In this document: positions 14,885 to 24,399 of the stretch, piece after piece
Layout: each line of letters starts with the position of its first letter
How positions within the stretch are numbered: position 1 is the stretch's first letter
From: Pseudonocardia sulfidoxydans NBRC 16205
GTDB lineage: Bacteria > Actinomycetota > Actinomycetes > Mycobacteriales > Pseudonocardiaceae
Direction of reading: 5' to 3'
Length of the DNA stretch: 55,300 bases
Assembly: GCF_007989085.1 (NCBI RefSeq)
Contig: NZ_BJVJ01000042.1
Location: forward strand, 1 to 55,300
Translations under genes and position numbers: made by a program
The notes under the pieces: generated by a model
What the model was told of the DNA's origin: nothing
What the model saw: only the letters and a program-made list of their open reading frames with translations
Database searches by the model: none

Positions 14885-16177
14885 TCAGCAGAACGTGATG
14901 ACGTTGCGGTCCAACGGCATCTGCCCGCGACGCTGGCTGGTGTCGGTCGAGGCCGTGTAGGGCAGCACCGGGTCGGGCTGGAGGGCGAGGACGTCGTCCC
15001 AGATGCGTTCGGTGACCTGGCCGTTGACGGTGAAGCACTCGAAGGCGAACGGGGTGCTGTCGGTCGGGAAGAAGGTCCCCTCGGTCATGACCTGGAAGTG
15101 CAGGTGCGGCGCGGTCGAGTTGCCGGAGCTGCCGATGTGGCCGAGGACGTCGCCACGCTTGACGGTCTGCCCGGTCTTGACCGCGACGCTGCCCGTCTTG
15201 AAGTGCGCGTACAGCAGATACACCCCGGGCGCGATCATGACGGTGACGTGGTTGCCGACGGTCTCCTTGATCGGCGGGATCGGCGGCGGGTCGGGCAGCG
15301 ACGTGGTCTCGGCGAAGCCGTCGGTCGCGTCGACGACGACCCCGTCGGCGGCGGCGAGGGCGGGCTTGTCGTAGGCGTAGAAGCTGGTCGGCTTACTCGG
15401 GTCGCCGGTCCAGGCGCGGTGCTGGTCGTCGAGCAGGTACCAGTCGATGGCGTAGCGCTGCGGGACGAGGAGCCTGCCGTCGATGGGGGCGAGGCCGCGG
15501 CGGTGATGGGAGTCGTCGACGCAGCAGCCGTCGCTGGCGTACCAGGGGCCGCCGGCCATGACCGGGCCGAGGACGGGCGCCTTCGCGGTGCTGACCTCGA
15601 CGCGCCCGACGGTCGACTCCAGTGGCCGGTCGCCCGCGGGGGTGGTCATGGTGGCGTTGACGCGGTGGGTGAGCGCGGCCGGCGGGGCACCGTCGACGGT
15701 GACGTCCAGCCACACGATGACGGTCGCCGCCCCGGGGACGGGCGGGGCGGCCGTCGGTGGGGGCGCCCCCTCCTCCGCGGCTGCACCGACGAGGTTGCTC
15801 GATGCGCCCAACGTCGCGCCGCTCATCGAGAGCAGGACGTTCTGGTTGCCGGCGTCGAGGACGTCGACCTTGTCGAGACGCAGCGGCGCCGACGTGGCGT
15901 TGGTGAGCAGCAGCTCGTAGGCCAGGTGGGTCTTGCCGTCGGTGCCGGTGACGGGTGCCGGGGTGGTGAGCGTCGTCGCGGAGACGGGGGTGAACGCCGT
16001 CGACGGATCGATGCCTCCCGTCGGGACCGGCGGGGCGGACGGCGGCGCCGACGATTCCGCCGCGGGCGACGATTCCGCTGCGGGCGACGGTGTGGGCGCG
16101 CCGGAGCACGCGACGAGGACGAGGGGCACGGCGAGGAGTGCCGCGAGCGAGCGGGCCAGACGACGACGTGCCGGCAT
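14885..16177 (-). CDS. M23-fold lipoprotein, putative degenerate metallopeptidase
   Basis: A 430-residue exported lipoprotein. The signal peptide MPARRRLARSLAALLAVPLV ends in lipobox LVAC, followed by a Ser/Pro/Ala-rich linker and a beta-rich middle region. The C-terminal LytM/M23 domain shows LYAHFKTGS, GQTVKRGDVLGHIGSSGNS and the HLHFQV metal/catalytic motif. The first zinc-ligand motif (HxxxD) is replaced by RYAID, so the His is an Arg. Catalysis may be lost or altered and the domain may act in binding. Cell-envelope location. GGAGG precedes ATG 16177. Confidence 0.85.
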   Translation of the reverse strand: MPARRRLARSLAALLAVPLVLVACSGAPTPSPAAESSPAAESSAPPSAPPVPTGGIDPSTAFTPVSATTLTTPAPVTGTDGKTHLAYELLLTNATSAPLRLDKVDVLDAGNQNVLLSMSGATLGASSNLVGAAAEEGAPPPTAAPPVPGAATVIVWLDVTVDGAPPAALTHRVNATMTTPAGDRPLESTVGRVEVSTAKAPVLGPVMAGGPWYASDGCCVDDSHHRRGLAPIDGRLLVPQRYAIDWYLLDDQHRAWTGDPSKPTSFYAYDKPALAAADGVVVDATDGFAETTSLPDPPPIPPIKETVGNHVTVMIAPGVYLLYAHFKTGSVAVKTGQTVKRGDVLGHIGSSGNSTAPHLHFQVMTEGTFFPTDSTPFAFECFTVNGQVTERIWDDVLALQPDPVLPYTASTDTSQRRGQMPLDRNVITFC

Positions 16178-16426
16178 CGATGCCTCCAGAGCGGACCCCC
16201 CGACCCGGTGCGAGCGTATGGCCGGTTCAACCTCGCGGGAAGATCTCGGGAACGGATCCGGCGCGAACAACCCGGCTGGTCGAGGACCGACGGCAGGTCA
16301 GGTGCGGAGCGTGTGTGCCGCAGCCCACGACGCACACCGACGGTCGACGGCGCAGGATCGACGGGTGACGTCGACGTGCGCCGCCGCGTGAGCGGCATCC
16401 CGGTCCGTGCCGACGCCCCGGCGGTG

Positions 16427-17596
16427 ATGTCGCGCGGCCTCACGTTCCTGTTCGCGGTCGCGGGCGGCGCGGCCGTCGGCAACCTGTACTGGGCGCAGCC
16501 GCTGCTGGACTTCATCGCCGACGACCTGCACGCCCCCACGGCGCTCGCAGGCTGGCTCGTGACGGCGACGCAGGTCGGCTACGCGGCGGGCATCCTGCTG
16601 ATCGTCCCGCTGGGCGACGTCCTCGACCGGCGACGGCTGGTCCCGCTGATGATGCTGTGCGCGACGGCGGCGCTCGTGGCGTGCGCGCTCGCGCCGTCGA
16701 TGGGGTTCCTGCTGGCGGCCATCGCGCTGCTCGGGGTCACGACGGTCGCGGGGCAGATCCTGGCGCCGCTGGCGGGTGACCTGTCGGGTCCGGCGGTGCG
16801 CGGACGCGTCGTCGGTACCGTGATCTCCGGGATGCTGACCGGGATCCTGGTGTCGCGCACCATCAGCGGGCTCGTCGCGGGGGTCGCGGGCTGGCGGGCG
16901 ATCTTCGCCGCGGCAGCGGTGCTGACCGCCGTGCTGGCGGTGCTGCTGTACCGGGCGATCCCGCGGCTGGAACCGAAGGCGCGGATGAGCTACCCGGCGC
17001 TGATCGCGTCGGTGGGCCGGGCTGTCGTGCACGAGCGGGTGCTGCGCTGGACACTGGTGATCGCGGCGACGGGCTTCGGGGTGTTCTCGATGTTCTGGAC
17101 GGCGCTGACGTTCCTGCTCAGCGGCCCGCCGTTCCACCTGCCGGTGACGGTGATCGGGTTGGTCGGCCTCGCCGGGTTGGCGGGGGCGTTCGCGGCGCAG
17201 CGGGCGGGGCGGCTCCACGATCGCGGCTGGTCGCTGCAGGCCGGTGCGGTCGCGTGGGCGCTCGCGGTGGTGACGTTCGTGGTGTCGGCGTTCGCGGGAC
17301 ACTCGATCGTGCTGGTGCTGGTCGTCGTCGTGCTGCTCGACGTCGCGATCCAGGCGCAGAACATCCTCAACCAGGCGCGGGTGTTCGCGATCTCCCACGA
17401 GGCGCGCAGCAGGCTCAACACGGCGCTGGTGACGGGCACCTTCGTCGGTGGCGCCGTCGGGTCGGCGGCGGCGACACTGCTGTGGTCGGCGGGCGGCTGG
17501 ACGGCGATCTCGGTCGCGGGCGCGGTGGCGAGCACGTTCGCGCTGGTGGTGTGGGCGATCGGGCGGCGCGGCCCGCTCGTGGCGGCGGGCGTCTAG
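16427..17596 (+). CDS. MFS transporter
   Basis: A 389-residue, 12-helix major facilitator of the sugar/drug efflux type. It has FAVAGGAAVGNLYWAQPLLD in helix 1, PLGDVLDRRRLVPLMM as the helix 2-3 motif A loop, and SRLNTALVTGTFVGGAVGSA in the C-terminal half. ATG 16427 is used; GTG at 16424 and 16388 are in frame and no strong Shine-Dalgarno decides. It is divergent from the M23-like gene across 249 bases with no clear motif. Its stop TAG and the stop of the convergent ABC gene share the palindromic CTAG, a 4-base tail-to-tail overlap. Confidence 0.87.
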   Translation: MSRGLTFLFAVAGGAAVGNLYWAQPLLDFIADDLHAPTALAGWLVTATQVGYAAGILLIVPLGDVLDRRRLVPLMMLCATAALVACALAPSMGFLLAAIALLGVTTVAGQILAPLAGDLSGPAVRGRVVGTVISGMLTGILVSRTISGLVAGVAGWRAIFAAAAVLTAVLAVLLYRAIPRLEPKARMSYPALIASVGRAVVHERVLRWTLVIAATGFGVFSMFWTALTFLLSGPPFHLPVTVIGLVGLAGLAGAFAAQRAGRLHDRGWSLQAGAVAWALAVVTFVVSAFAGHSIVLVLVVVVLLDVAIQAQNILNQARVFAISHEARSRLNTALVTGTFVGGAVGSAAATLLWSAGGWTAISVAGAVASTFALVVWAIGRRGPLVAAGV

Positions 17597-18987
17597 GCGC
17601 GTACCCGCCCGTCATCGACGACCACGATCCGGTCCGCGACGCGCTCGACCAGCGGCAGGTCGTGGCAGATCAACAGGACGGTGGTGTCGTGGTCGTGGCG
17701 CAGGGCGTCGATCGCGGCGAGGAGGTGGTCGCGGTGCGCGGCGTCGAGGGCCGAGGTGACCTCGTCGCACACAAGGACGGACGGGTGGGCGAGCAGGGCG
17801 CGGGCGACGGCGGCCCGTTGCAGCTGCCCGCCGGACAGGGTGCCGGGCCGGCGGGCGGCGACCTCGGGTGCGACGCCGAGCCGGGTCAGCAGCTCGTGGG
17901 CCTCGTCGCGGGCCGCGGCGGTGGGGACGTTGCGTAGCAGCACGGCGGGCCGGGCGACCTGGTCGACGACGTTGCGGTGGGCGAGGAACGTCGCGCGCGG
18001 GTCCTGGTGGACGTACTGCACGGCGCGGCGCTGGGCGCGGCTTCGGCGCCCGATCCGGGCCGAGAGCAGCGCGCCGTCGACGCGGACGGTGCCGCGCGCC
18101 GGGGCGAGTCCGGCGACGCATCGCCCGAGTGTCGTCTTGCCTGCGCCGGAGAGTCCGACGACGCCGAGCAGCTCCCCGGCGCGGGCGTCGAGGTCGACGC
18201 CGTGCAGGACGGGGCGTCCGGTGCGGTCGGCGATCGCGAGGCCACGCACCTGCAGGCGGACGTCCCCGATGAGCCGTCCCGTCGGGACCTCGTGCGGCGC
18301 AGCGGGTCCGAGGAGCTCGGCGACGGTCCCGCGGGCGACGACACGGCCGTGGTCGAGCCGCATGGCGCGGCCGCCGAGGGCGCGGGCGACGTCGAGGTCG
18401 TGGGTGAGCAGGACGAGCGCGGTCCCCCTGGCGCGCAGGACGTCGAGGCGTTCGACGAGCTCGGCGGACGTCGCCGGGTCGAGTCCCGTGGTGGGTTCGT
18501 CGAGGACGACGACGTCGGGTCCGGTCACGAGGGTCTGCGCGAGCGCGGCGCGCTGCTGCTGGCCGCCGGAGAGCTGGTGGGGGAAGCGGCGCAACAGGGT
18601 CGGGTCGAACCGGGCGGCCTCGCACGCGTCGGCGATCGCGGTGGCGCGGCCCGCGCGGTCGCGGTGGCGCAGCGCGGCGAGTTCCCGCAGCACCGGCCCG
18701 ACCCGCCGGACGGGGTCGAGCACGGCGCCCGGGTGCTGGGGCAGCAGCGCGACGCTTCCGCTCGGTCGTGAGCGGCGATAGTCGCGACAGCGACTATCGC
18801 CGCTCACAGAGAGCTCTACGCCCGGGGCGGACTCGCCCAGCAGCGCCAGGCCGAGGGTGCTCTTCCCGGCGCCCGACTCACCCAGGACAGCGAGGACCTC
18901 GCCGCGGTCGAGGACGAGGTCGACGTCGTGCAGGAGCCGGTGCTCCCCCGCATCGGCGCACAGCCCGGTGATCTCCAGGACGGTCAC
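17593..18987 (-). CDS. Fused dual-ATPase subunit of Dpp/Nik-type ABC transporter
   Basis: A 464-residue protein with two complete ABC ATPase domains. NBD1: Walker A GESGAGKST, Q-loop LLPQHPG, signature LSGGQQQR, Walker B VVVLDEPTTGLD. NBD2: GLSGAGKTT, YVHQDPR, LSGGQLQR, VLVCDEVTSALD. It corresponds to DppD+DppF (NikD+NikE) in one chain and energises import of peptides or metal-ligand complexes by the two permeases upstream. GTG 18987 overlaps the permease stop by 4 bases. Between Walker A and the Q-loop of NBD1, a copy of the 40-bp palindrome is translated as SVSGDSRCRDYRRSRPS, an in-frame insertion in what is normally a short variable loop. Confidence 0.93.
   Translation of the reverse strand: MTVLEITGLCADAGEHRLLHDVDLVLDRGEVLAVLGESGAGKSTLGLALLGESAPGVELSVSGDSRCRDYRRSRPSGSVALLPQHPGAVLDPVRRVGPVLRELAALRHRDRAGRATAIADACEAARFDPTLLRRFPHQLSGGQQQRAALAQTLVTGPDVVVLDEPTTGLDPATSAELVERLDVLRARGTALVLLTHDLDVARALGGRAMRLDHGRVVARGTVAELLGPAAPHEVPTGRLIGDVRLQVRGLAIADRTGRPVLHGVDLDARAGELLGVVGLSGAGKTTLGRCVAGLAPARGTVRVDGALLSARIGRRSRAQRRAVQYVHQDPRATFLAHRNVVDQVARPAVLLRNVPTAAARDEAHELLTRLGVAPEVAARRPGTLSGGQLQRAAVARALLAHPSVLVCDEVTSALDAAHRDHLLAAIDALRHDHDTTVLLICHDLPLVERVADRIVVVDDGRVRA
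18768..18807. repeat. 40-bp palindrome family, copy C, inside an ABC ATPase gene
   Basis: Arms GTGAGCGGCGATAGTCGC and GCGACTATCGCCGCTCAC around GACA. This is the only copy wholly inside a coding region. The reading frame stays open through it and conserved ATPase motifs flank it in the same frame. Confidence 0.95.
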
Positions 18988-19832
18988 GATCGACGCTCCA
19001 GCAGGTCGTCGACCAGCAGGTTCGTGCCCGCGCACAGGGCGACCAGCAGCCCGGCGGGCAGCAGCACGACCGACGGGCGCAGGAACAGCGCGGTCATGTT
19101 CTGGTCGACGACGACCGCCCAGTCGACGACCAACGGGTCGAGCCCGACCCCCAGGAAGTTCGCCGACGACAGCAGCCCGACGACGCCGCAGACGCGGGTC
19201 GTGGCGTCGACGATCGTCGGCGGCAGCACGCGGCGCCCGGTCTCGACGATCCGCACCCGCCACCACGGCTCTCCGGTCATCGTCATGGTCTCGAGCGCGG
19301 CGAGGCACGCGGGTGCCGCCGCGGCGCCACGGACCAGCCGCACGACGTAGGGCAGCTGCACGAACGCCACCGCGAGGACGAGCCAGACGACGCTGCGCCG
19401 GCCCGTCGCGGCCAGGACCATGAGCACGAGCAGTGACGGCAGCGCGAGCAGCACGTCGAGCAGCCCGATCGTGACGGTCTCGACGATGCGGCCCCGCGCG
19501 GCCACGACCAGCCCGATCGGCATCGCGACCAGGTAGGCCAGCAGCAGCGCGGCCGCGGTGAGGGTGACGACGGTCGTCCCGCCCTGCAGCAGCAGCCCGA
19601 GCAGGTCACGGCCCAGGACGTCGGTCCCCAGCAGGTGTTCGGGGCTCGCAGCCTGCAGCGGGACGCCGCCCGCAGCCGTCGACGGGGCGAAGAACGGTCC
19701 GACGAGGGCTGCGAGCAGCGGGACCGCGAGCAGCACGACCCCGAGCACCCGCAGCGCGCGGCGGGTGACCGTGCCGCGCCGCCGCGCCCGCCGGGGTACG
19801 ACGGGAGGGGGCTCGATACCGAGCACGGTCAC
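18984..19832 (-). CDS. ABC transporter permease, DppC/NikC type
   Basis: A 282-residue permease with an N-terminal cytoplasmic stretch, a first helix (RVLGVVLLAVPLLAALVG) and the DppC-type HLLGTDVLGRDLLGLLLQGG motif. Five further helices and an EAA-like region (LETMTMTGEPWWRVRIVETG) follow. It pairs with the DppB-type permease upstream to form the pore. GTG 19832 overlaps the upstream stop by 4 bases and its stop overlaps the ATPase start by 4 bases, so the operon is tightly coupled. Confidence 0.9.
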   Translation of the reverse strand: MTVLGIEPPPVVPRRARRRGTVTRRALRVLGVVLLAVPLLAALVGPFFAPSTAAGGVPLQAASPEHLLGTDVLGRDLLGLLLQGGTTVVTLTAAALLLAYLVAMPIGLVVAARGRIVETVTIGLLDVLLALPSLLVLMVLAATGRRSVVWLVLAVAFVQLPYVVRLVRGAAAAPACLAALETMTMTGEPWWRVRIVETGRRVLPPTIVDATTRVCGVVGLLSSANFLGVGLDPLVVDWAVVVDQNMTALFLRPSVVLLPAGLLVALCAGTNLLVDDLLERRS

Positions 19833-20770
19833 AGGCGCACCGCCTGCGGGACGAGCTTCGCCGAGACGAGGTCGGCGGCCAGGTTCACCACGACCGTCGT
19901 CAGCGCGAACAGCACCGCGTAGCCCTGAACGACGGGCAGGTCGCGGGTCTGCACGGCCTGCACGAACCCGGACCCGACGCCGGGCAGCGCGAACAGCGCC
20001 TCGACGACGATCACCCCGCCGAGCAGCCCGTCGACGGTCCGGGCGAACTGCTGCACCGACGGCACGACCCCGCCCGGGAGGACGTGGCGCAGCACGACGG
20101 TGCGTTCGTCGAGCCCGAGCCGGCGCAGGTGCACGACGTGCTCGGCCGCGTCGGCCTCGACGACGCCGATCCGGACCTGCCGGGCGAGGCGGCTCAGCTG
20201 GTTGGACACGAGGACCGCGACGGGCAGCACCAGCATGGCGACGGTGAGTCCGGACAGCCCGACGGTGCCCGCGGCGGTCGCGGGGAGCCAGCCGAGCTGC
20301 AGCGCGAACAGCGCGACGAGCAGCAGCCCGAGCGCGAAGTCCGGGACGGCCTGGGCGACGGTCGTCGTCGCGGTGATGATCCGGTCGGCCGGGGAGCCGG
20401 GGCGGCGGCCGCCGTAGCAGCCGAGCGCCACCGCGAGCGGGACCAGCACGACGACGGCGAGGACGGCCAGCAGCACCGTCACCGAGAGCCGGTCCCCCAT
20501 GTCGTCGACGACGGGCCGACCCGTCGCCAGCGAGGTGCCGAGGTCGCCGTGCAGCAGCCCGCCCGCCCAGTCCAGGAAGCGTTCCCCGACGGGTCGGTCG
20601 AGGCCGAGCTGCCCGCGCAGGGTGTCGATCTGGTCGACGGTGGCCAGCGGGCCGAGGACGACCTCGGCCGTGTCGCCGGGCAGGAACGTCGTCAGGACGA
20701 AGACACCCACGCAGACGACGACGAGCTGCAGCAGCGCGACGCCGATCCGCACCCCGGCCCGGGTGGTCAC
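19829..20770 (-). CDS. ABC transporter permease, DppB/NikB type
   Basis: A 313-residue permease. Helix 1 (IGVALLQLVVVCVGVFVLTT) is followed by the LPGDTAEVVLG periplasmic start, LDRPVGERFLDWAGGLLHGD and LGTSLATGRPV, typical of DppB/OppB. The EAA-like loop reads VVHLRRLGLDERTVVLRHVL, followed by a C-terminal VVVEALFALPGVGSGFVQA-type segment. GTG 20770 overlaps the binding-protein stop by 4 bases. It is the second gene of a four-gene importer operon. Confidence 0.9.
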   Translation of the reverse strand: MTTRAGVRIGVALLQLVVVCVGVFVLTTFLPGDTAEVVLGPLATVDQIDTLRGQLGLDRPVGERFLDWAGGLLHGDLGTSLATGRPVVDDMGDRLSVTVLLAVLAVVVLVPLAVALGCYGGRRPGSPADRIITATTTVAQAVPDFALGLLLVALFALQLGWLPATAAGTVGLSGLTVAMLVLPVAVLVSNQLSRLARQVRIGVVEADAAEHVVHLRRLGLDERTVVLRHVLPGGVVPSVQQFARTVDGLLGGVIVVEALFALPGVGSGFVQAVQTRDLPVVQGYAVLFALTTVVVNLAADLVSAKLVPQAVRL

Positions 20771-22299
20771 CCGAGCGACGCCTTGCTGAAGTTCGCCCAG
20801 TCGTAGGTGTTGGGCCGCGATCCCGACAGCCCCTTCACGTTGGCGCTCACGCCGACGTTCCAGTCGCTGATGCCCCACACGGGCGCGGCGACGGAGTCGT
20901 GGATGCGGGTGAGCGCGGTGCCGATCGCGGCGCTGCGCGTGGCCTCGTCGGAGCTGCTCAACGCCTCGTTGTAGAGGCGGTCGATCTCGGGGTCGTTCAC
21001 CTTGCCGAAACTGTTGTCGATCATCGTCGACAGCTGGGTGGTGGCGATCCAGTTCTGGATCGGCAAGGTCCCGGTGCGCCCGAAGTGCATCGTCGCGTTC
21101 TTGCGGACGTCGGCGAAGTAGGTCTCCGGCGGCACGGTCTTGACCTGCACGGTCAACCCGATCTCGGCGAGCTGCGCGACGACGAGCTGCGTCGCCGACG
21201 CCCACGACGGGTCGGTGACGCCGGTGGACAGCTCGACCGTGGTGACACCGGACTCGCGGACGAGCGTCTTCGCCCGCTCGACGTCGCGGGTGCGCTGCGG
21301 CACCGCGTCCGGGTAGTACTGCAGGCCCGTGCCGAACATGTCGTTGCCCGGCCGGCCGCGGCCCAGCAGCGCGACCCGGGCGAGCGCCTCCCGGTCGAGG
21401 CCGAGGACGAGCGCCTCGCGCAGCCGCGGGTCGTTGAACGGCGGCCGGTCGTGCTTGACGTAGAGGAACTGGAACGCGGCGAGCGGCGCCACGAGGACGT
21501 TCGTCCGGGAGTCGGACTCGAGCTGCTGCGCGCTGGTGGCGCGGATGTCGTGGGCGTACTGGACCTGCCCGGACAGCAGGGCGCCGACGCGGGCACTCTC
21601 GTCGGCGACCGGGACGAACTCGAGCTCGTCGAGCAGCGGGGCGCCGTCCCAGTAGGCGTCGTTGCGCTTGTACAGCGCCGGGCCGCCGGGGGTGAACGAG
21701 ACGAACCTGAAAGGACCGGATCCGACGGGTGCGGCGAAGTTCGTGGTGCCCTCGGGCACGATCTCGCTGCCCAGCGCGCCGAGCGCGACCGGGAACAGGA
21801 AGTTGGGTGCGCCGAGGACGATCTCCAGTTCGCGGTCGCCGATCGCGCGGCTGGCCGTGAAGTCGACCGTGCTGAACAGCGCGGCGGCGCTCGCGGTCGT
21901 GGCCGGGTCGGCGACGCGGCGATAGGTGTAGAGCACGTCGGCCGACCGCACCGGACGGCCGTCGTGGAACGTCGCGTCCTTGAGCGTGATCCGCCAGCGG
22001 GTGCCGGTGGCGTCGGCCTCCCACGACTCGGCGAGCCGCGGCGTGCACGACATGTCCTGCTCCCAGCGGCCCAGCGTGTCGAAGCACGCCTTGGCCCGGG
22101 CCTGGTCGACGAACTGCGGCAGCGTGGCCGGGTCGAGCGTCTCCGTGGACCCGCCGGCGACGAACGCGGCACGCAGGCGGCCGCCGCGCTCCCCCGACCC
22201 GCTCCCCTCGCCGCCACCGGTGCCGCAGGCCACCAGCGTGGCGGCGGCTGCACCCGCACCGGCGAGCCCGGCGAGGAACGAACGGCGGGAAACAGGCAC
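20767..22299 (-). CDS. Family 5 solute-binding lipoprotein of Dpp/Nik-type ABC transporter
   Basis: A 510-residue extracytoplasmic binding protein. The twin-arginine-like signal SRRSFLAGLAGAGAAAATL is followed by lipobox LVAC. The SBP_bac_5 core follows: LAESWEADATGTRWRITLKD, HDGRPVRSADVLYTYRRV, GSGPFRFVSFTPGGP, LREALVLGLDREALARVALL and APVWGISDWNVGVS. GTG 22299 is set by GGAGG 6 bases upstream. It captures peptides, nickel chelates or opine-like ligands; the class does not resolve the ligand. It is the first gene of the operon, divergent from a methyltransferase across 107 bases. Confidence 0.9.
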   Translation of the reverse strand: MPVSRRSFLAGLAGAGAAAATLVACGTGGGEGSGSGERGGRLRAAFVAGGSTETLDPATLPQFVDQARAKACFDTLGRWEQDMSCTPRLAESWEADATGTRWRITLKDATFHDGRPVRSADVLYTYRRVADPATTASAAALFSTVDFTASRAIGDRELEIVLGAPNFLFPVALGALGSEIVPEGTTNFAAPVGSGPFRFVSFTPGGPALYKRNDAYWDGAPLLDELEFVPVADESARVGALLSGQVQYAHDIRATSAQQLESDSRTNVLVAPLAAFQFLYVKHDRPPFNDPRLREALVLGLDREALARVALLGRGRPGNDMFGTGLQYYPDAVPQRTRDVERAKTLVRESGVTTVELSTGVTDPSWASATQLVVAQLAEIGLTVQVKTVPPETYFADVRKNATMHFGRTGTLPIQNWIATTQLSTMIDNSFGKVNDPEIDRLYNEALSSSDEATRSAAIGTALTRIHDSVAAPVWGISDWNVGVSANVKGLSGSRPNTYDWANFSKASLG

Positions 22300-22406
22300 G
22301 GGAACCTCCGGACGACTCCGTCGACAACGGAGGAATCGTAGAATGATCCAACTGAGCACCTGGTCAGATGTCGCCCGGGTCACCCGGGCCGAGGGGAGTC
22401 GTGAGG

Positions 22407-23162
22407 ATGCTGAGCCGCGAGCGGGCCCTGTACTGGCTGGACCGTTGGGACCGCCAGCAGGAGCACTACATGCCCGACCGCGAGGAGCGGTTCGCGGTGA
22501 TCGCCGACGTCGTCGACGTCCTCGTCGACCGGCCCGACCCGCTCGTCGTCGACCTCGGCATCGGGCCCGGTTCGCTGGCCGTCCGGCTGCTCGAACGCAT
22601 CCCCGGAGCACGCGTCGTCGGCATCGACGCCGACCCACTGCTGCGCGGCCTCGCCGACCTCGCGCACGGATCCGACCGGCTGCGCACCGTCGCGGGCGAT
22701 CTCCGGGAGGACAGCTGGTTCGAGACCCTGGACCTCGACCGGGCACCGGACGCGTTCGTCAGCACCACCGCGCTGCACTGGATGAACCGCGAACCGCTGC
22801 GCGCCCTGATCTCACGCTGCGGCGCCGAGGTCGCACCGGGCGGGGTGTTCGTCGACGGCGACCACCTCTACGAGGGCGAGACCGCACCCCGCCTCGACGC
22901 GCTGTCCAAGGTCCTCACCACCCGCCAGGCCGCCCGGACCGGGATCGACCGGCCCGAGGACTGGCAGGCGTGGTGGCGAGCCGTCGACGAGGCGCCCGAG
23001 CTGGCCGCGCTCGTCGAAGCCCGCGCCGGCGGTTTCGACCACGCCGTCGACGACAAGCCGACCGTCCACGACTACCTGCAGTTCCTGCGCGACGCAGGGT
23101 TCACCGAGACCGGCACCGTGTGGCAGCAGGGCGACGACCGGGTGATCGTCGGCCTGCGCTGA
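22407..23162 (+). CDS. Class I SAM-dependent methyltransferase
   Basis: A 251-residue methyltransferase with the Rossmann motif I VVDLGIGPGSLAVRLLERIP and motif II acidic residue VVGIDADPLL. The catalytic-region STTALHWMN matches trans-aconitate methyltransferase-like and ubiquinone-type enzymes; motif post-III reads AGFTETGTVWQQGDDRVIVG. ATG 22407 follows GAGGGGAG by 8 bases. It is divergent from the Dpp-type operon. Substrate unknown. Confidence 0.85.
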   Translation: MLSRERALYWLDRWDRQQEHYMPDREERFAVIADVVDVLVDRPDPLVVDLGIGPGSLAVRLLERIPGARVVGIDADPLLRGLADLAHGSDRLRTVAGDLREDSWFETLDLDRAPDAFVSTTALHWMNREPLRALISRCGAEVAPGGVFVDGDHLYEGETAPRLDALSKVLTTRQAARTGIDRPEDWQAWWRAVDEAPELAALVEARAGGFDHAVDDKPTVHDYLQFLRDAGFTETGTVWQQGDDRVIVGLR

Positions 23163-23175
23163 GCACAGACCCTCG

Positions 23176-23234
23176 CCGAGTTCGACGTCGGACTGGCCCC
23201 GATGGCTCGGGAACCAGGCTGGTGTCGAACGCGG
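23176..23234. repeat. 59-bp imperfect palindrome, family 2 copy 2
   Basis: Outer arms CCGAGTTCGAC (23176-23186) and GTCGAACGCGG (23224-23234) and inner CTGG/CCAG arms match the element at 12658-12716 in order and spacing. It again lies exactly between two convergent genes. Likely bidirectional terminator and dispersed repeat. Confidence 0.7.
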
Positions 23235-23242
23235 CGGATGGG

Positions 23243-24376
<1,134 letters not shown>

Positions 24377-24399
24377 GCGGGTGTCCTCCAAGACAGGGA

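Noticed and set aside
15098..16426. Long plus-strand frame through the M23 lipoprotein gene into the MFS gene
   Set aside because: It is antisense to the lipoprotein gene, has a V/D/G-rich composition and no motifs until the MFS start near 16427.
16178..16426. Promoter pair in the M23-MFS divergent gap
   Set aside because: Only weak -10-like elements (TACGCT region) without convincing partners or symmetry were seen.
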